From assembly GCF_017873395.1 (NCBI RefSeq), contig NZ_JAGGKC010000007.1, positions 1-64,000 of the forward strand: DNA of 64,000 bases. The letters are read 5' to 3'. Of the stretch, positions 8,801 to 15,872 are shown in pieces. The position numbers and the translations under genes were made by a program. The stretch is from Youngiibacter multivorans. Lineage in GTDB: Bacteria > Bacillota > Clostridia > Clostridiales > Clostridiaceae. Position 1 is the first letter of the stretch. Every line of letters begins with the position of its first letter. The notes under the pieces were generated by a model. That model worked only from the letters and a program-made list of their open reading frames with translations. It was not told the DNA's origin and ran no database searches.

Positions 8801-9362
8801 TTCCCGGGAGCCTCAACGCAATTCCATACTATTTAACCTGGATGAGTCAACTGAGGAAAAAGAGGCTGCTCTTAGTGAAAAGCTCCTTGAGAACGAGAGT
8901 GTACTTGCGACAGTATTCCTCTCAGGGTCAATTCTGGACTTCACCAAGTCACTGGGCTCCTTCAACCTGGTAGTCCTTGTACTGATAATCGCGTCAGGAG
9001 CACTGGCATTCGTAGTTCTTTTCAACCTCACGAACATCAACATCACTGAAAGGATGAGGGAGATAGCGACAATCAAGGTATTGGGATTCAGGGACATGGA
9101 GGTTTCAACCTACGTATTCCGTGAAAACATAATCCTCAGCTTTATAGGAAGCCTCCTGGGTCTTGTTCTAGGTTATCTGCTCCACATATATATCATAGCT
9201 ACCGTTGAGCTTGACTACATCATGTTCGGTCGTGAAATACTTTGGCCAAGCTACCTATACGCTGTTATACTGACCATGGGGTTCTCATGCATAGTAAATT
9301 TTGTAATGTACTTCAGGCTGAAGAAGATCAACATGGTCGAATCACTGAAGTCAGTGGATTAG
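5886..9362 (+). CDS. Large FtsX-type ABC permease with central coiled coil
   Basis: An 1158-residue permease. An N-terminal membrane helix (about 20-40) leads to an extracytoplasmic domain. A very long acidic, alanine- and glutamate-rich coiled-coil region follows (about 240-610). The first FtsX core (about 635-760) includes a VEEERTQIGTLKALGY motif. A second helix and extracytoplasmic segment come next, and the second FtsX core (about 1030-1158) has a MREIATIKVLGF motif. This two-FtsX architecture with a coiled-coil insertion is common in Clostridia; such proteins usually power mechanotransmission or export with the adjacent ATPase. The start overlaps the ATPase stop, and the TetR gene begins 11 bp after it. 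The substrate is unknown. Confidence 0.9.
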   Translation: MVMFNKSLLTDLVRAIRRTLPRFLSITAIIAIGVGFYAGINATSPDMRLTSDKYFDEMNLMDLRLLSPMGFRESDLEMIRGTEGVKDVRESHTKDIFAISGEDKSTVRLYAYDMGSEASAVSINRVILTEGRYPAASNEVLVEDSPNVPSSFSLGSEVKMEAPSGEDLEDSLREDSYTIVGKIQSPMYIDQARGQTTIGDGNIRFFMLVPKEAFTFERITEVYVTGTGLKEISAYEDEYDEKVSVLKSAFTALGKERIAQELDELRKKIEDGWAELTDEKKKAYAELDDALISLNDARDQLESGETELKVNDAKYRKQIADGRAQIAAGRKQISAGWAEYDKNLAIITAAEEELRIPLLLLAESEKLLDAMNLELGPAEDAYDRMVEYINTGEGEIPVVPEIPTEGLDDSQDLSALRELLVQYQADYGDEYESLAEEYGLPPLEELDDPDGIREDIEEINILIRKFNETGELSEEELAILTTFIEENRTRYDEMVRLVSDMTGQIEAANSEIEAGKKQLSAAKSTLEKNDRSLDQAEKTLNASEKTLNSELAAGRVKLDQGWADYREGLAAYEEGLAKADSEFLDAENELRDAEGKLTDIKGEWYVFTRDDNPGYTNFEDDSLRIGNVAKVFPLFFFLVASLVCLTTMTRMVEEERTQIGTLKALGYAKNTISAKYTTYALAASTLGSLIGFAIGFTLFPTIIIEAYKILYLLPSPVTPFHWDYALISYFIATVVTLVAAYSATAKSLRESPSQLMLPKAPPPGRKVLLERIPFIWDKLSFMKKVTIRNLFRYKKRFLMTVIGISGCTALLLTGFGLRDSILSMMGTHFKELQVYDAMVVLDDGSSADNVIELLKTEPSVTEEMYAVTESLTASSDLIGKSHEVTLIAPDDTESLSDYIVLRDRTSHSPIPLDNDGAVISEKLSMLLGVGPGDRITLENSDKEKFSIKVSGITENYMLHYIYISKEYYSQVFSREPQRNSILFNLDESTEEKEAALSEKLLENESVLATVFLSGSILDFTKSLGSFNLVVLVLIIASGALAFVVLFNLTNINITERMREIATIKVLGFRDMEVSTYVFRENIILSFIGSLLGLVLGYLLHIYIIATVELDYIMFGREILWPSYLYAVILTMGFSCIVNFVMYFRLKKINMVESLKSVD

Positions 9363-9372
9363 GAGGTGCACC

Positions 9373-9951
9373 TTGAGAATATCAAAGCCCAGGGAAGAAC
9401 GCAGACAGGAAATAGTTGAGACCGCAAGAGAACTGTTCATCGCACAGGGAATAGACAATACCCCAGTCAGCCAGATTGTCAAAACCGTTGGAGTGGCACA
9501 GGGTCTCTTCTATTACTACTTCAAATCCAAGGACGACATCATTGCTGCTGTCGCTGACCATATCATGGACTCAATAGAACGAAGCATCAAATCATCACTT
9601 GAAATAAAAGATATGGGTTTCAACCAAAGGATTACAATTGTAGTCGACATGTTTCTTGATTCATTCGGTATATTGGATGAAAGTACAGGAAGTGTCACAA
9701 ACCTTGTTTATACCAGCCAGCTTTACGACATCATAAAGACGAGACTGACAAGCACTACCGCAGATGTCATCAACGCTCTCATGGCTGAAGGAACCTCATC
9801 TGGCGCACTTAACATCAGGCATCCTGAACTGATGGTGACCCTTATAATCCAGGGTCTTGCTGAGCTTATAGGTAATGGACTCAGGGAAAGGTCAGTCATA
9901 CTTGACCTTATTGAGCAGGGTTTGAACCTTCCTGAGAACAGCCTGCAATAG
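9373..9951 (+). CDS. TetR/AcrR-family transcriptional regulator of the ABC exporter
   Basis: A 192-residue regulator starting at TTG 9373, set by AGGAGG at 9361-9366. Residues about 8-55 form the TetR helix-turn-helix (VSQIVKTVGVAQGLFYYYFKSKDDI); the rest is a ligand-binding helical domain. As the third gene of the exporter operon it probably represses from the TGACTG palindrome at 5132-5144 and is released by a compound the pump handles. That link is inferred from position and the symmetric site. Confidence 0.88.
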   Translation: MRISKPREERRQEIVETARELFIAQGIDNTPVSQIVKTVGVAQGLFYYYFKSKDDIIAAVADHIMDSIERSIKSSLEIKDMGFNQRITIVVDMFLDSFGILDESTGSVTNLVYTSQLYDIIKTRLTSTTADVINALMAEGTSSGALNIRHPELMVTLIIQGLAELIGNGLRERSVILDLIEQGLNLPENSLQ

Positions 9952-10045
9952 CTTCTGGAACTTATCGATTTCAGCTAAGCTACAATTTCAAGATACAGTT
10001 CACACTCAAAATTTCTGTCTTCCCGAATTTGTTCATTAAATGATT

Positions 10046-10085
10046 AAGGTGCATTCCATGGCCTTTTGGCTTTGGAATGCACCTT
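10046..10085. terminator. Bidirectional terminator between the TetR and MBL-fold genes
   Basis: A perfect 12-bp stem AAGGTGCATTCC/GGAATGCACCTT (10046-10057 with 10074-10085) is followed by TTTTCT on the + strand. It lies between convergent genes and can serve both. Confidence 0.8.
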
Positions 10086-10087
10086 TT

Positions 10088-11011
10088 CTATGCTTTCATA
10101 TATTTCAGAAATCCGTTCTCAAGGATACGCCTGAGTCTTCCGGTCTCAAACAGGTAATCTGCATATGGCTTGAACATTCTTTCTATCACAAGGTGCTTCT
10201 TGATCGTCCCTACATTGATGTAGAACTCGTTGACCGCTGCCTTGAAAATATCCTCCATGGTCATTGGCTTGTCGATAAGGTTATATATTATCTCAATCCT
10301 TGCCATGCAGCCTTCTATGTTTTTCTTCGCAATATTATAGATTTCATCGCTGGATCCCCTGTGGGAAATAATGTACTTTTTGAAGCTGAAATTCTGGATG
10401 ACCTTCAGTGTCTCGAGATAATCCGGGACAGAGTACATATACGGGAGCTTCAGGCCTGAAAGGACTTCGATGCTTATTATTGCATCACCAAGATAAATAA
10501 CATCATCAGGTGTCACTATGCTCATATGGGAAGTTGTGTGCCCGAGTGTCGGTATGAACCTGAATTTTTTTCCGCATATGTCCACTGTCGTGTCCTCAGG
10601 CGGCACCTTTATATCAGTCTTGCAAATCAAATGGCTGAACCTTTCATTGATATCCGTCATTGAAAGATAAGGGTTCATAAACTTGAGGTTCAATAAATTG
10701 GTTGTCAGTATAGCATCAAGCTCAGGCATAGCTATGATACACCCATACTTTTCACGGAAGTAGGCATTGTTTCCAGTGTGGTCCACATGTGAATGTGAGC
10801 ATGCGATACCAGCGACCTTAAAACCTCGTGACAGCAGGGCAGCTTCGATAATATCCCGGTCTTCATTGTAGCCCGAGTCTATAAGGACTACATTGCCCGT
10901 TCCAAGGTCGTAGAATGGGATATACTGGTCTCCTGTATCAACTACATAGGTATCCCCTAAAATATGAATAATATTTGCATGCCTAGTGTATGATGCCATT
11001 TGGAACACCAT
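10088..11011 (-). CDS. Metallo-beta-lactamase-fold hydrolase
   Basis: A 307-residue MBL-fold protein. The metal-binding HSHVDHTG motif, the later histidine in GHTTSHMS and the aspartate in YLGDAI are present, so a dinuclear Zn or Fe site is expected. A C-terminal segment of about 80 residues extends beyond the core. The start is ambiguous between 11011 and an internal ATG at 10999. It begins 6 bp after the tyrosine-kinase gene stop and so looks like the last gene of the cpsC-cpsB-cpsD operon, an unusual partner. The substrate is unknown; glyoxalase II-like thioesters or phosphoesters are possible. Confidence 0.8.
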   Translation of the reverse strand: MVFQMASYTRHANIIHILGDTYVVDTGDQYIPFYDLGTGNVVLIDSGYNEDRDIIEAALLSRGFKVAGIACSHSHVDHTGNNAYFREKYGCIIAMPELDAILTTNLLNLKFMNPYLSMTDINERFSHLICKTDIKVPPEDTTVDICGKKFRFIPTLGHTTSHMSIVTPDDVIYLGDAIISIEVLSGLKLPYMYSVPDYLETLKVIQNFSFKKYIISHRGSSDEIYNIAKKNIEGCMARIEIIYNLIDKPMTMEDIFKAAVNEFYINVGTIKKHLVIERMFKPYADYLFETGRLRRILENGFLKYMKA

Positions 11012-11017
11012 CCTCTG

Positions 11018-11728
11018 CTATTTCCTTTTTTTTGTGGGCTTAGCAACTTCCTCAGTATAATAGTACTGATAGTACTTTCCGTATCCGCTGTTTTCAGAAA
11101 CATCAAGTTTATTTAGGATAACTCCAAGAATCTTTGCGTTTACTTTTTCAAGGAGTTCCTTTGACTTGATTGCAGCATTCCTCTCTGCCGTACCTGATGA
11201 TACTACAAGTAGGTATCCGTCTGTATGACCTGCTAATAACTGTGCATCAGTAACAATAAGCACTGGTGGAGTATCGAATATGATAAAGTCAAACTTCTCC
11301 TTCATATCCTCAATAAAATGCTTCATTTTTGCTGATGCCAAAAGCTCTGATGGATTAGGTGGTCTGATTCCTGCAGTTATTATACTCAAATTATCTACGA
11401 CTGTTGGCTTTATAGCATTATCAATCGTGACTTCACCGGCTAATAGGTTAGAGAGTCCAACTAAATTGGATGCTTTGAATATCTTGTGAGTCATGGGTTT
11501 TCTCTGATCACAATCAATTAATAGAGTCCTCTTTCCTGCCTCTGCCATGACAACTGCAAGATTCGCTGAAACTGTGGACTTGCCTTCGCCCGGACCTGAA
11601 CTAGTTATGCAAACAGTCTGTACGCTTTTATCAAACGAAGAGAACTGTATGTTGGTCCTTAGTGTCCTAAACGCTTCAGCAATTGGCGATTTAGGATCCC
11701 TGACAGTAATTATATCAATTTTTTCCAT
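11018..11728 (-). CDS. Bacterial tyrosine kinase (CpsD/CapB/YwqD family)
   Basis: A 236-residue BY-kinase. It has Walker A (SSGPGEGKST), Walker A' (LLIDCDQRKP) and Walker B (FIIFDTPPV) motifs. A C-terminal tyrosine cluster (YGKYYQYYY) is autophosphorylated in homologues. It works with the membrane adaptor CpsC, encoded two genes upstream, to control polysaccharide polymerisation and export or other targets. No glycosyltransferase, flippase or polymerase gene lies in the window, so the module may act at a distance or phosphorylate other proteins such as UDP-sugar dehydrogenases. Confidence 0.92.
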   Translation of the reverse strand: MEKIDIITVRDPKSPIAEAFRTLRTNIQFSSFDKSVQTVCITSSGPGEGKSTVSANLAVVMAEAGKRTLLIDCDQRKPMTHKIFKASNLVGLSNLLAGEVTIDNAIKPTVVDNLSIITAGIRPPNPSELLASAKMKHFIEDMKEKFDFIIFDTPPVLIVTDAQLLAGHTDGYLLVVSSGTAERNAAIKSKELLEKVNAKILGVILNKLDVSENSGYGKYYQYYYTEEVAKPTKKRK

Positions 11729-11749
11729 TACATATCTCCATTATAAATA

Positions 11750-12520
11750 TTATATATTTCTTCTAATCATTTGAAAGATACTCTTTCGTACAGGCAGTTC
11801 AAAATTCGCATCAATTTCCTGGTCTTCGATTATAAGTTCAGCATTATCTAGTACATAATCTTCAAATTTGCGATCAATCTTATATGCTTTATCAAACGCC
11901 TCAATCAAGCCTGCTGGTCTTCTAGTACTATTGTGCGCATCAGAAGCCATGAAGTTGGCAAGCCCATTCTTTATCATGTCAATCGCTGTTGCCTCTGCAG
12001 ACTTTCCTGATGTACCAAGAAGACTTCCTGCATTTATTTGAAACAGACACCCTTCTCTGATTAGTCCATTTAAGACCCTTAAGTCATCCTGAATATACCT
12101 GTATCTTTCGGGATGTGCTAGTATAGGAACTGCACCAAGAACACCTAACTCATACATTAAATCAATATATGAATCTGACCAACTATCCATTGGTAATTCG
12201 ACAAGTATATACCTACTTCCGTTAAGTCCTTTTATTATTCCGTTCTTATATAAATCAATGGAACTATTGTCGAGAAAAATCTCCTGACCTGGATATAATT
12301 CAATATTCATACCCAAATTCTTGATATTATCTTTGAGGGTTTCCAGACTTTCAAGCATCATCTCGTGGCTAACTTCATATCGTCCCTTTGCATAGTGTGG
12401 TGTGACAATAATTCCATCAGTACCTTCCTGCATATACTTCTTAAGCATTGCGATAGAAGTCTCCAGATCTTTAGAACCATCGTCAAGCCCTGGAAGTACG
12501 TGACTGTGGACGTCTATCAT
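11750..12520 (-). CDS. PHP-type tyrosine-protein phosphatase (CpsB/CapC/YwqE)
   Basis: A 256-residue manganese-dependent phosphatase of the PHP fold. The start is placed at ATG 12520 (sequence MIDVHSHVLPGLDDG) rather than 12550 because the first residues of the PHP fold begin there and GAGGCGAAAG precedes it. Metal ligands include the N-terminal HSH, the histidine in VTPHYAKG, AHPERYR, and the C-terminal SDAHN motif. It reverses autophosphorylation of the neighbouring BY-kinase. Its start overlaps the end of the cpsC-like gene by 38 bp, showing tight coupling. Confidence 0.92.
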   Translation of the reverse strand: MIDVHSHVLPGLDDGSKDLETSIAMLKKYMQEGTDGIIVTPHYAKGRYEVSHEMMLESLETLKDNIKNLGMNIELYPGQEIFLDNSSIDLYKNGIIKGLNGSRYILVELPMDSWSDSYIDLMYELGVLGAVPILAHPERYRYIQDDLRVLNGLIREGCLFQINAGSLLGTSGKSAEATAIDMIKNGLANFMASDAHNSTRRPAGLIEAFDKAYKIDRKFEDYVLDNAELIIEDQEIDANFELPVRKSIFQMIRRNI

Positions 12521-13220
12521 TCTTTCGCCTCTTGTTTCCATTATCCTCAACCTCCTTGGGAATTATGCCTATGACAGGAAGATCGAGATATCTCGCTATG
12601 TCGTCTTCAGATTTTATTGTATTGTCGAGATACTCTATAACAAATACGACCCCCATTGATCCCATAAGTCCGATAAGGAAAGCTATTGCAATATTCAGTT
12701 TTTTGTTTGGACTCACAGGGTTTGTAGGAATCTGCGCCCTGTCCATTATCTGTATATTTCCTCCAGTAGGAAACACTGTTTTCGATGTATCTATGAATGC
12801 TCCGGCTGCTGCTGTGGCAATTTGAACCGATACAGAAGGATCTTCATTCCTTGCCTTAATTACCATTATCTGAGTGTCTGACTGAGGGGTAACAGTAATA
12901 GCATCCTGGACATCCTTCGGAGTATAACCTTCTCCAAGTCTAGTAGCAGTTTCATCTGCAACAATTTTCGACTTAGCTATTTGTACATAAGTCTTTACAA
13001 GGTTCTGATACATGACGATATCCGAATAAACGGTCTGTTCAGTTCCTTGTGGTTTTCCCACAATGATACTAGTCTGAGCTTCATATACTGGTCTTAGAAT
13101 AAAGAAGCTAATAACTCCAGATGCAAGTGTGCAAATTATTGTTATTATTATAATTAGTTTCTTTCTCTTTCTTATCATGTTAAATAGGTCTCGCAGGTCA
13201 AGCGTCATTTCATCTTCCAT
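12483..13220 (-). CDS. Wzz/CpsC-type polysaccharide co-polymerase and kinase activator
   Basis: A 245-residue membrane protein with two transmembrane helices (about 20-42 and 178-200) flanking an extracytoplasmic Wzz domain. A proline-rich motif precedes the second helix (IPTNPVSPNKK). The short cytoplasmic C-terminus is the part that activates the BY-kinase in homologues. It is the first gene of the cpsC-cpsB-cpsD-MBL operon. An AAAGGA ribosome binding site precedes ATG 13220; an internal ATG four codons later is possible. Confidence 0.9.
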   Translation of the reverse strand: MEDEMTLDLRDLFNMIRKRKKLIIIITIICTLASGVISFFILRPVYEAQTSIIVGKPQGTEQTVYSDIVMYQNLVKTYVQIAKSKIVADETATRLGEGYTPKDVQDAITVTPQSDTQIMVIKARNEDPSVSVQIATAAAGAFIDTSKTVFPTGGNIQIMDRAQIPTNPVSPNKKLNIAIAFLIGLMGSMGVVFVIEYLDNTIKSEDDIARYLDLPVIGIIPKEVEDNGNKRRKNDRRPQSRTSRA

Positions 13221-13354
13221 TGTTCAATTCCTTTCAAGCTTAATACATTTACTCTTTATTCTATCACAGTTTCCATAATCGAGTAAACCATAAATACTTT
13301 GAAATATATTGATATACAATATATCTTAATTTAACACAGAGTTAACATATAATT

Positions 13355-13386
13355 GAGACACCCGGTGTATTTATGCCGGGTGTCTC
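13355..13386 (-). terminator. Stem-loop after the garR-like gene
   Basis: A perfect 11-bp stem GAGACACCCGG/CCGGGTGTCTC (13355-13365 with 13376-13386) lies 9 bp after the stop of the reductase gene. There is no long T run on the minus strand, so terminator strength is uncertain. Confidence 0.6.
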
Positions 13387-13395
13387 TAAGGCTTG

Positions 13396-14292
13396 CTATT
13401 TTGATTTAGCTACGCTGACTTTGGACATGTACTCGAAATACTTCACTATTGCGCTGTGGTCGGTATTGTCATGCCCATCAGCCTTGAGTGACTGCATTAT
13501 CTCCATTATTTCTGCAGTGAACGGCATCGGCGATCCTATTTCGTGTCCTGCATCAAGGGCATTCTTCAGGTCCTTGATATGCAGGCTCATCTTGAATCCC
13601 GGAGTGAAGTCACCTGACACCATCTTCGGAAGCTTTGCATCAAGGACACTTGACCCCGCACTCCCTGCCCTTATAGCCTGATGGACCTTTTCAGGGTCAA
13701 CTCCAGACTTGACGCAGAAGGCGATGGCTTCTGATACGGCAGCTATGTTAAGCGCCACTATCATGTTGTTAGCAAGCTTTGTGGTATGTCCTGCACCGAC
13801 TGAACCTACAAGGGTGACGGTCGAACCCATTGACTTGAGTATGTCATAGCATGAGTCGAAAACATCCTGTTCTCCTCCTACCATGATTGCAAGGGTTCCG
13901 GCAACAGCTCCAGGCTCTCCTCCGCTTACAGGCGCATCCATCATGTCGATTCCCTTTTCCCTGAGCTTCGCTGCTATCCTCTTGGTTGCCACAGGAGATA
14001 TGGAGCTCATGTCAATAACGACCAGTCCTACCCTGCCGCCTTCAACTATTCCATTTGTTCCAAGTGCCACTTCCTCCACCTGCGGTGAATCCGGCAGCAT
14101 CGTTATTACAACATCACAAAGGCCTGCCACCTCTTTGGGCGAGAATGCCTGTACTGCACCTTCACTTACGAGCCTTTGCACCCTCTCGTTGTCATGGTGG
14201 TTGTATACCACAGTTTCAAATCCAGCTTTCATGGTATTCCTGCACATTGGTTCACCCATGATACCTATACCTATAAATCCTACCTTCTTCAA
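13396..14292 (-). CDS. 2-hydroxy-3-oxopropionate (tartronate semialdehyde) reductase, copy 2
   Basis: A 298-residue member of the beta-hydroxyacid dehydrogenase family. The NAD(P) site GFIGIGIMGEPM is at the N-terminus, the substrate motif DAPVSGGEPGA is present, and the catalytic lysine lies in GHTTKLANN. The start is placed at TTG 14292 because GGGAG is correctly spaced from it, whereas GTG 14301 abuts the GGGAGA. It reduces tartronate semialdehyde to D-glycerate in the GarR/GlxR role. It is the second such gene in the cluster and follows a stem-loop and a separate TATAAT box, so it may be transcribed independently. Confidence 0.85.
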   Translation of the reverse strand: MKKVGFIGIGIMGEPMCRNTMKAGFETVVYNHHDNERVQRLVSEGAVQAFSPKEVAGLCDVVITMLPDSPQVEEVALGTNGIVEGGRVGLVVIDMSSISPVATKRIAAKLREKGIDMMDAPVSGGEPGAVAGTLAIMVGGEQDVFDSCYDILKSMGSTVTLVGSVGAGHTTKLANNMIVALNIAAVSEAIAFCVKSGVDPEKVHQAIRAGSAGSSVLDAKLPKMVSGDFTPGFKMSLHIKDLKNALDAGHEIGSPMPFTAEIMEIMQSLKADGHDNTDHSAIVKYFEYMSKVSVAKSK

Positions 14293-14323
14293 ACTTATCA
14301 CTCTCCCAATAATCTATAAGGCT

Positions 14324-14329
14324 ATTATA
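14324..14329 (-). promoter_or_regulatory. Possible -10 element for the second garR-like gene
   Basis: A perfect TATAAT on the minus strand lies 31 bp upstream of the TTG start; the upstream -35 candidate TGGCAA is weak. With the stem-loop at 14499-14522 it suggests separate transcription of this gene. Confidence 0.35.
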
Positions 14330-14498
14330 CAACGTTATTCAACCAGATTGCCAGATTTTGACGTTCTCACGACTTCAGATGACTAACAACTTGCTGTCCG
14401 CTTTTTCGGATATAACATGAAATATAGTAAAGTCATGATAAGTCTTCCCCATGTCATGGTCCCGCGAGCTCACTCCTTTGCGGGGCCTTCCAGGATAA

Positions 14499-14522
14499 GA
14501 GGCCACGGGAAACCGCGGCCTC
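14499..14522 (-). terminator. Stem-loop after the GltD-like gene
   Basis: On the minus strand a 10-bp stem with one G/U pair around a TTTC loop begins 10 bp after the GltD-like stop. Only a short T stretch follows, so it may terminate partially. Confidence 0.5.
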
Positions 14523-14532
14523 ATTCTTTAGA

Positions 14533-15840
14533 TTATATTCCCAGGAGCTTTTTTGCATCGATATATGCTGCAATACCATCAGCTACCTTCTTGGCTTCCT
14601 TCATTGCCCTGACTACAGTCGCAGGCTCATGCACTACATCACCGCCTGCGAAGACTCCGGCAAGGGTGGTCATGCCATAAGGCTTTTCTCTTGTTATTAC
14701 ATAGCCCCTGTCACTTGTCTCTATGCCTGGCGTTGTCGAGACTATCCTCTTGGCAGGCCTTGACCCGATGGCCAGAAGTATGACATCGGCATCAATGATG
14801 TCTTCAGCACCTTCAGTCTCAACCACAAGTCCGGTCACCTTGCCCTCATTTCCTGCGTAGGCCTTGGGCAGTGCAGAGAATCTGAACTCGACGCCATCAG
14901 CTATCGCGCCTTCATATTCTCCCCTTGTTGCAGGCATATCCTTCTCGGTTCTCCTGTATGCAACAGTTACGGTTCCCGCACCAAGTCTTTTTGCAGACCT
15001 TGCAGCATCCATGGCCACATTGCCTGCCCCTACAACGACAACTCTGTCGCCAGGATTGATCAGGACCTCGTCTGCGGTAACCTTACCTTCTCCAGCCATT
15101 ACAACCATTCTCAGGAAGTAGCTAGCCTGCTCTATTCCGCTGTTTTCACGTCCAGGCAGCTTTAGGTCCTTGGACAGGTTCGTTCCGGTTCCAATGAACG
15201 CAGCATCGAAGCCGGCCTTGAAGAGCGTTTCAAGCGTGAAGCTTTCACCTGCCGTAGAATTTGTGATGAATGTTACTCCAAGGGAGGCTATTCTCGCAAT
15301 TTCCCTTCTCACAACATCCTTGTTCAGTCTGAACTCCGGTATGCCATATAGAAGCACTCCGCCGGGCTCTTCCTGAGCCTCATAGACCACCACATTGAAG
15401 CCCTGCCTTGCCAGGTCTCCGGCAACGGTAAGTCCAGCCGGTCCTGAGCCTATGACTGCCACCTTGCCTCTTGTCTTCGCTACTGTCGGATCAGTGATTA
15501 TTCCTGCTTCATAGTCAAAATCAGCCACAAACCTTTCAAGCTTGCCTACCCTTATCTCCTTGCCCTTAGCATGCAGAATGCAATGCCCTTCGCATTGAAG
15601 CTCGTGGGGGCATACCCTGCCGCATATAGCCGGAAGGTTGCTCCTCTCAGAGATTATCCTTCTGGCGGTACCAAAGTTTCCCTTAGATACCTCTTTTATG
15701 AATTCAGGGATCGACTGTTCTATGGGGCAACCCGTCTTGCAAAGGGGCTTCTTGCAATCAAGGCACCTCTTGGCCTCAGCGACCGCCTCCTTTGGCGTGT
15801 AACCCCTGTTCTCCTCTTCGAATCCGAACCTGTTGTCCAT
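14533..15840 (-). CDS. GltD-like NAD(P)H-dependent flavoprotein (glutamate synthase small-subunit family)
   Basis: A 435-residue protein starting at ATG 15840, set by AAGGAGGA; the longer in-frame extension to 15930 has no such site. The N-terminal domain has two cysteine sets for [4Fe-4S] clusters (CLDCKKPLCKTGC and CGRVCPHELQCEGHC). The FAD site GSGPAGLTVAGDLA and the NADPH site VVVGAGNVAMDAARSA follow. No glutamate synthase large subunit is nearby. Such stand-alone proteins shuttle electrons between NAD(P)H and another redox partner. It sits between the sigma-54 activator gene and a garR-like gene. Its job in aldarate metabolism is unknown. Confidence 0.87.
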   Translation of the reverse strand: MDNRFGFEEENRGYTPKEAVAEAKRCLDCKKPLCKTGCPIEQSIPEFIKEVSKGNFGTARRIISERSNLPAICGRVCPHELQCEGHCILHAKGKEIRVGKLERFVADFDYEAGIITDPTVAKTRGKVAVIGSGPAGLTVAGDLARQGFNVVVYEAQEEPGGVLLYGIPEFRLNKDVVRREIARIASLGVTFITNSTAGESFTLETLFKAGFDAAFIGTGTNLSKDLKLPGRENSGIEQASYFLRMVVMAGEGKVTADEVLINPGDRVVVVGAGNVAMDAARSAKRLGAGTVTVAYRRTEKDMPATRGEYEGAIADGVEFRFSALPKAYAGNEGKVTGLVVETEGAEDIIDADVILLAIGSRPAKRIVSTTPGIETSDRGYVITREKPYGMTTLAGVFAGGDVVHEPATVVRAMKEAKKVADGIAAYIDAKKLLGI

Positions 15841-15872
15841 GTGGCTTCCTCCTTTGAATAGAGAGGAGAAGA

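Noticed and set aside
13883..14386. A 167-codon plus-strand open frame
   Set aside because: Antisense to the garR-like gene, whose NAD and substrate motifs are intact.
14533..15840. Annotation as the glutamate synthase small subunit proper
   Set aside because: No large-subunit gene accompanies it, and the context is aldarate catabolism, so only family membership is claimed.
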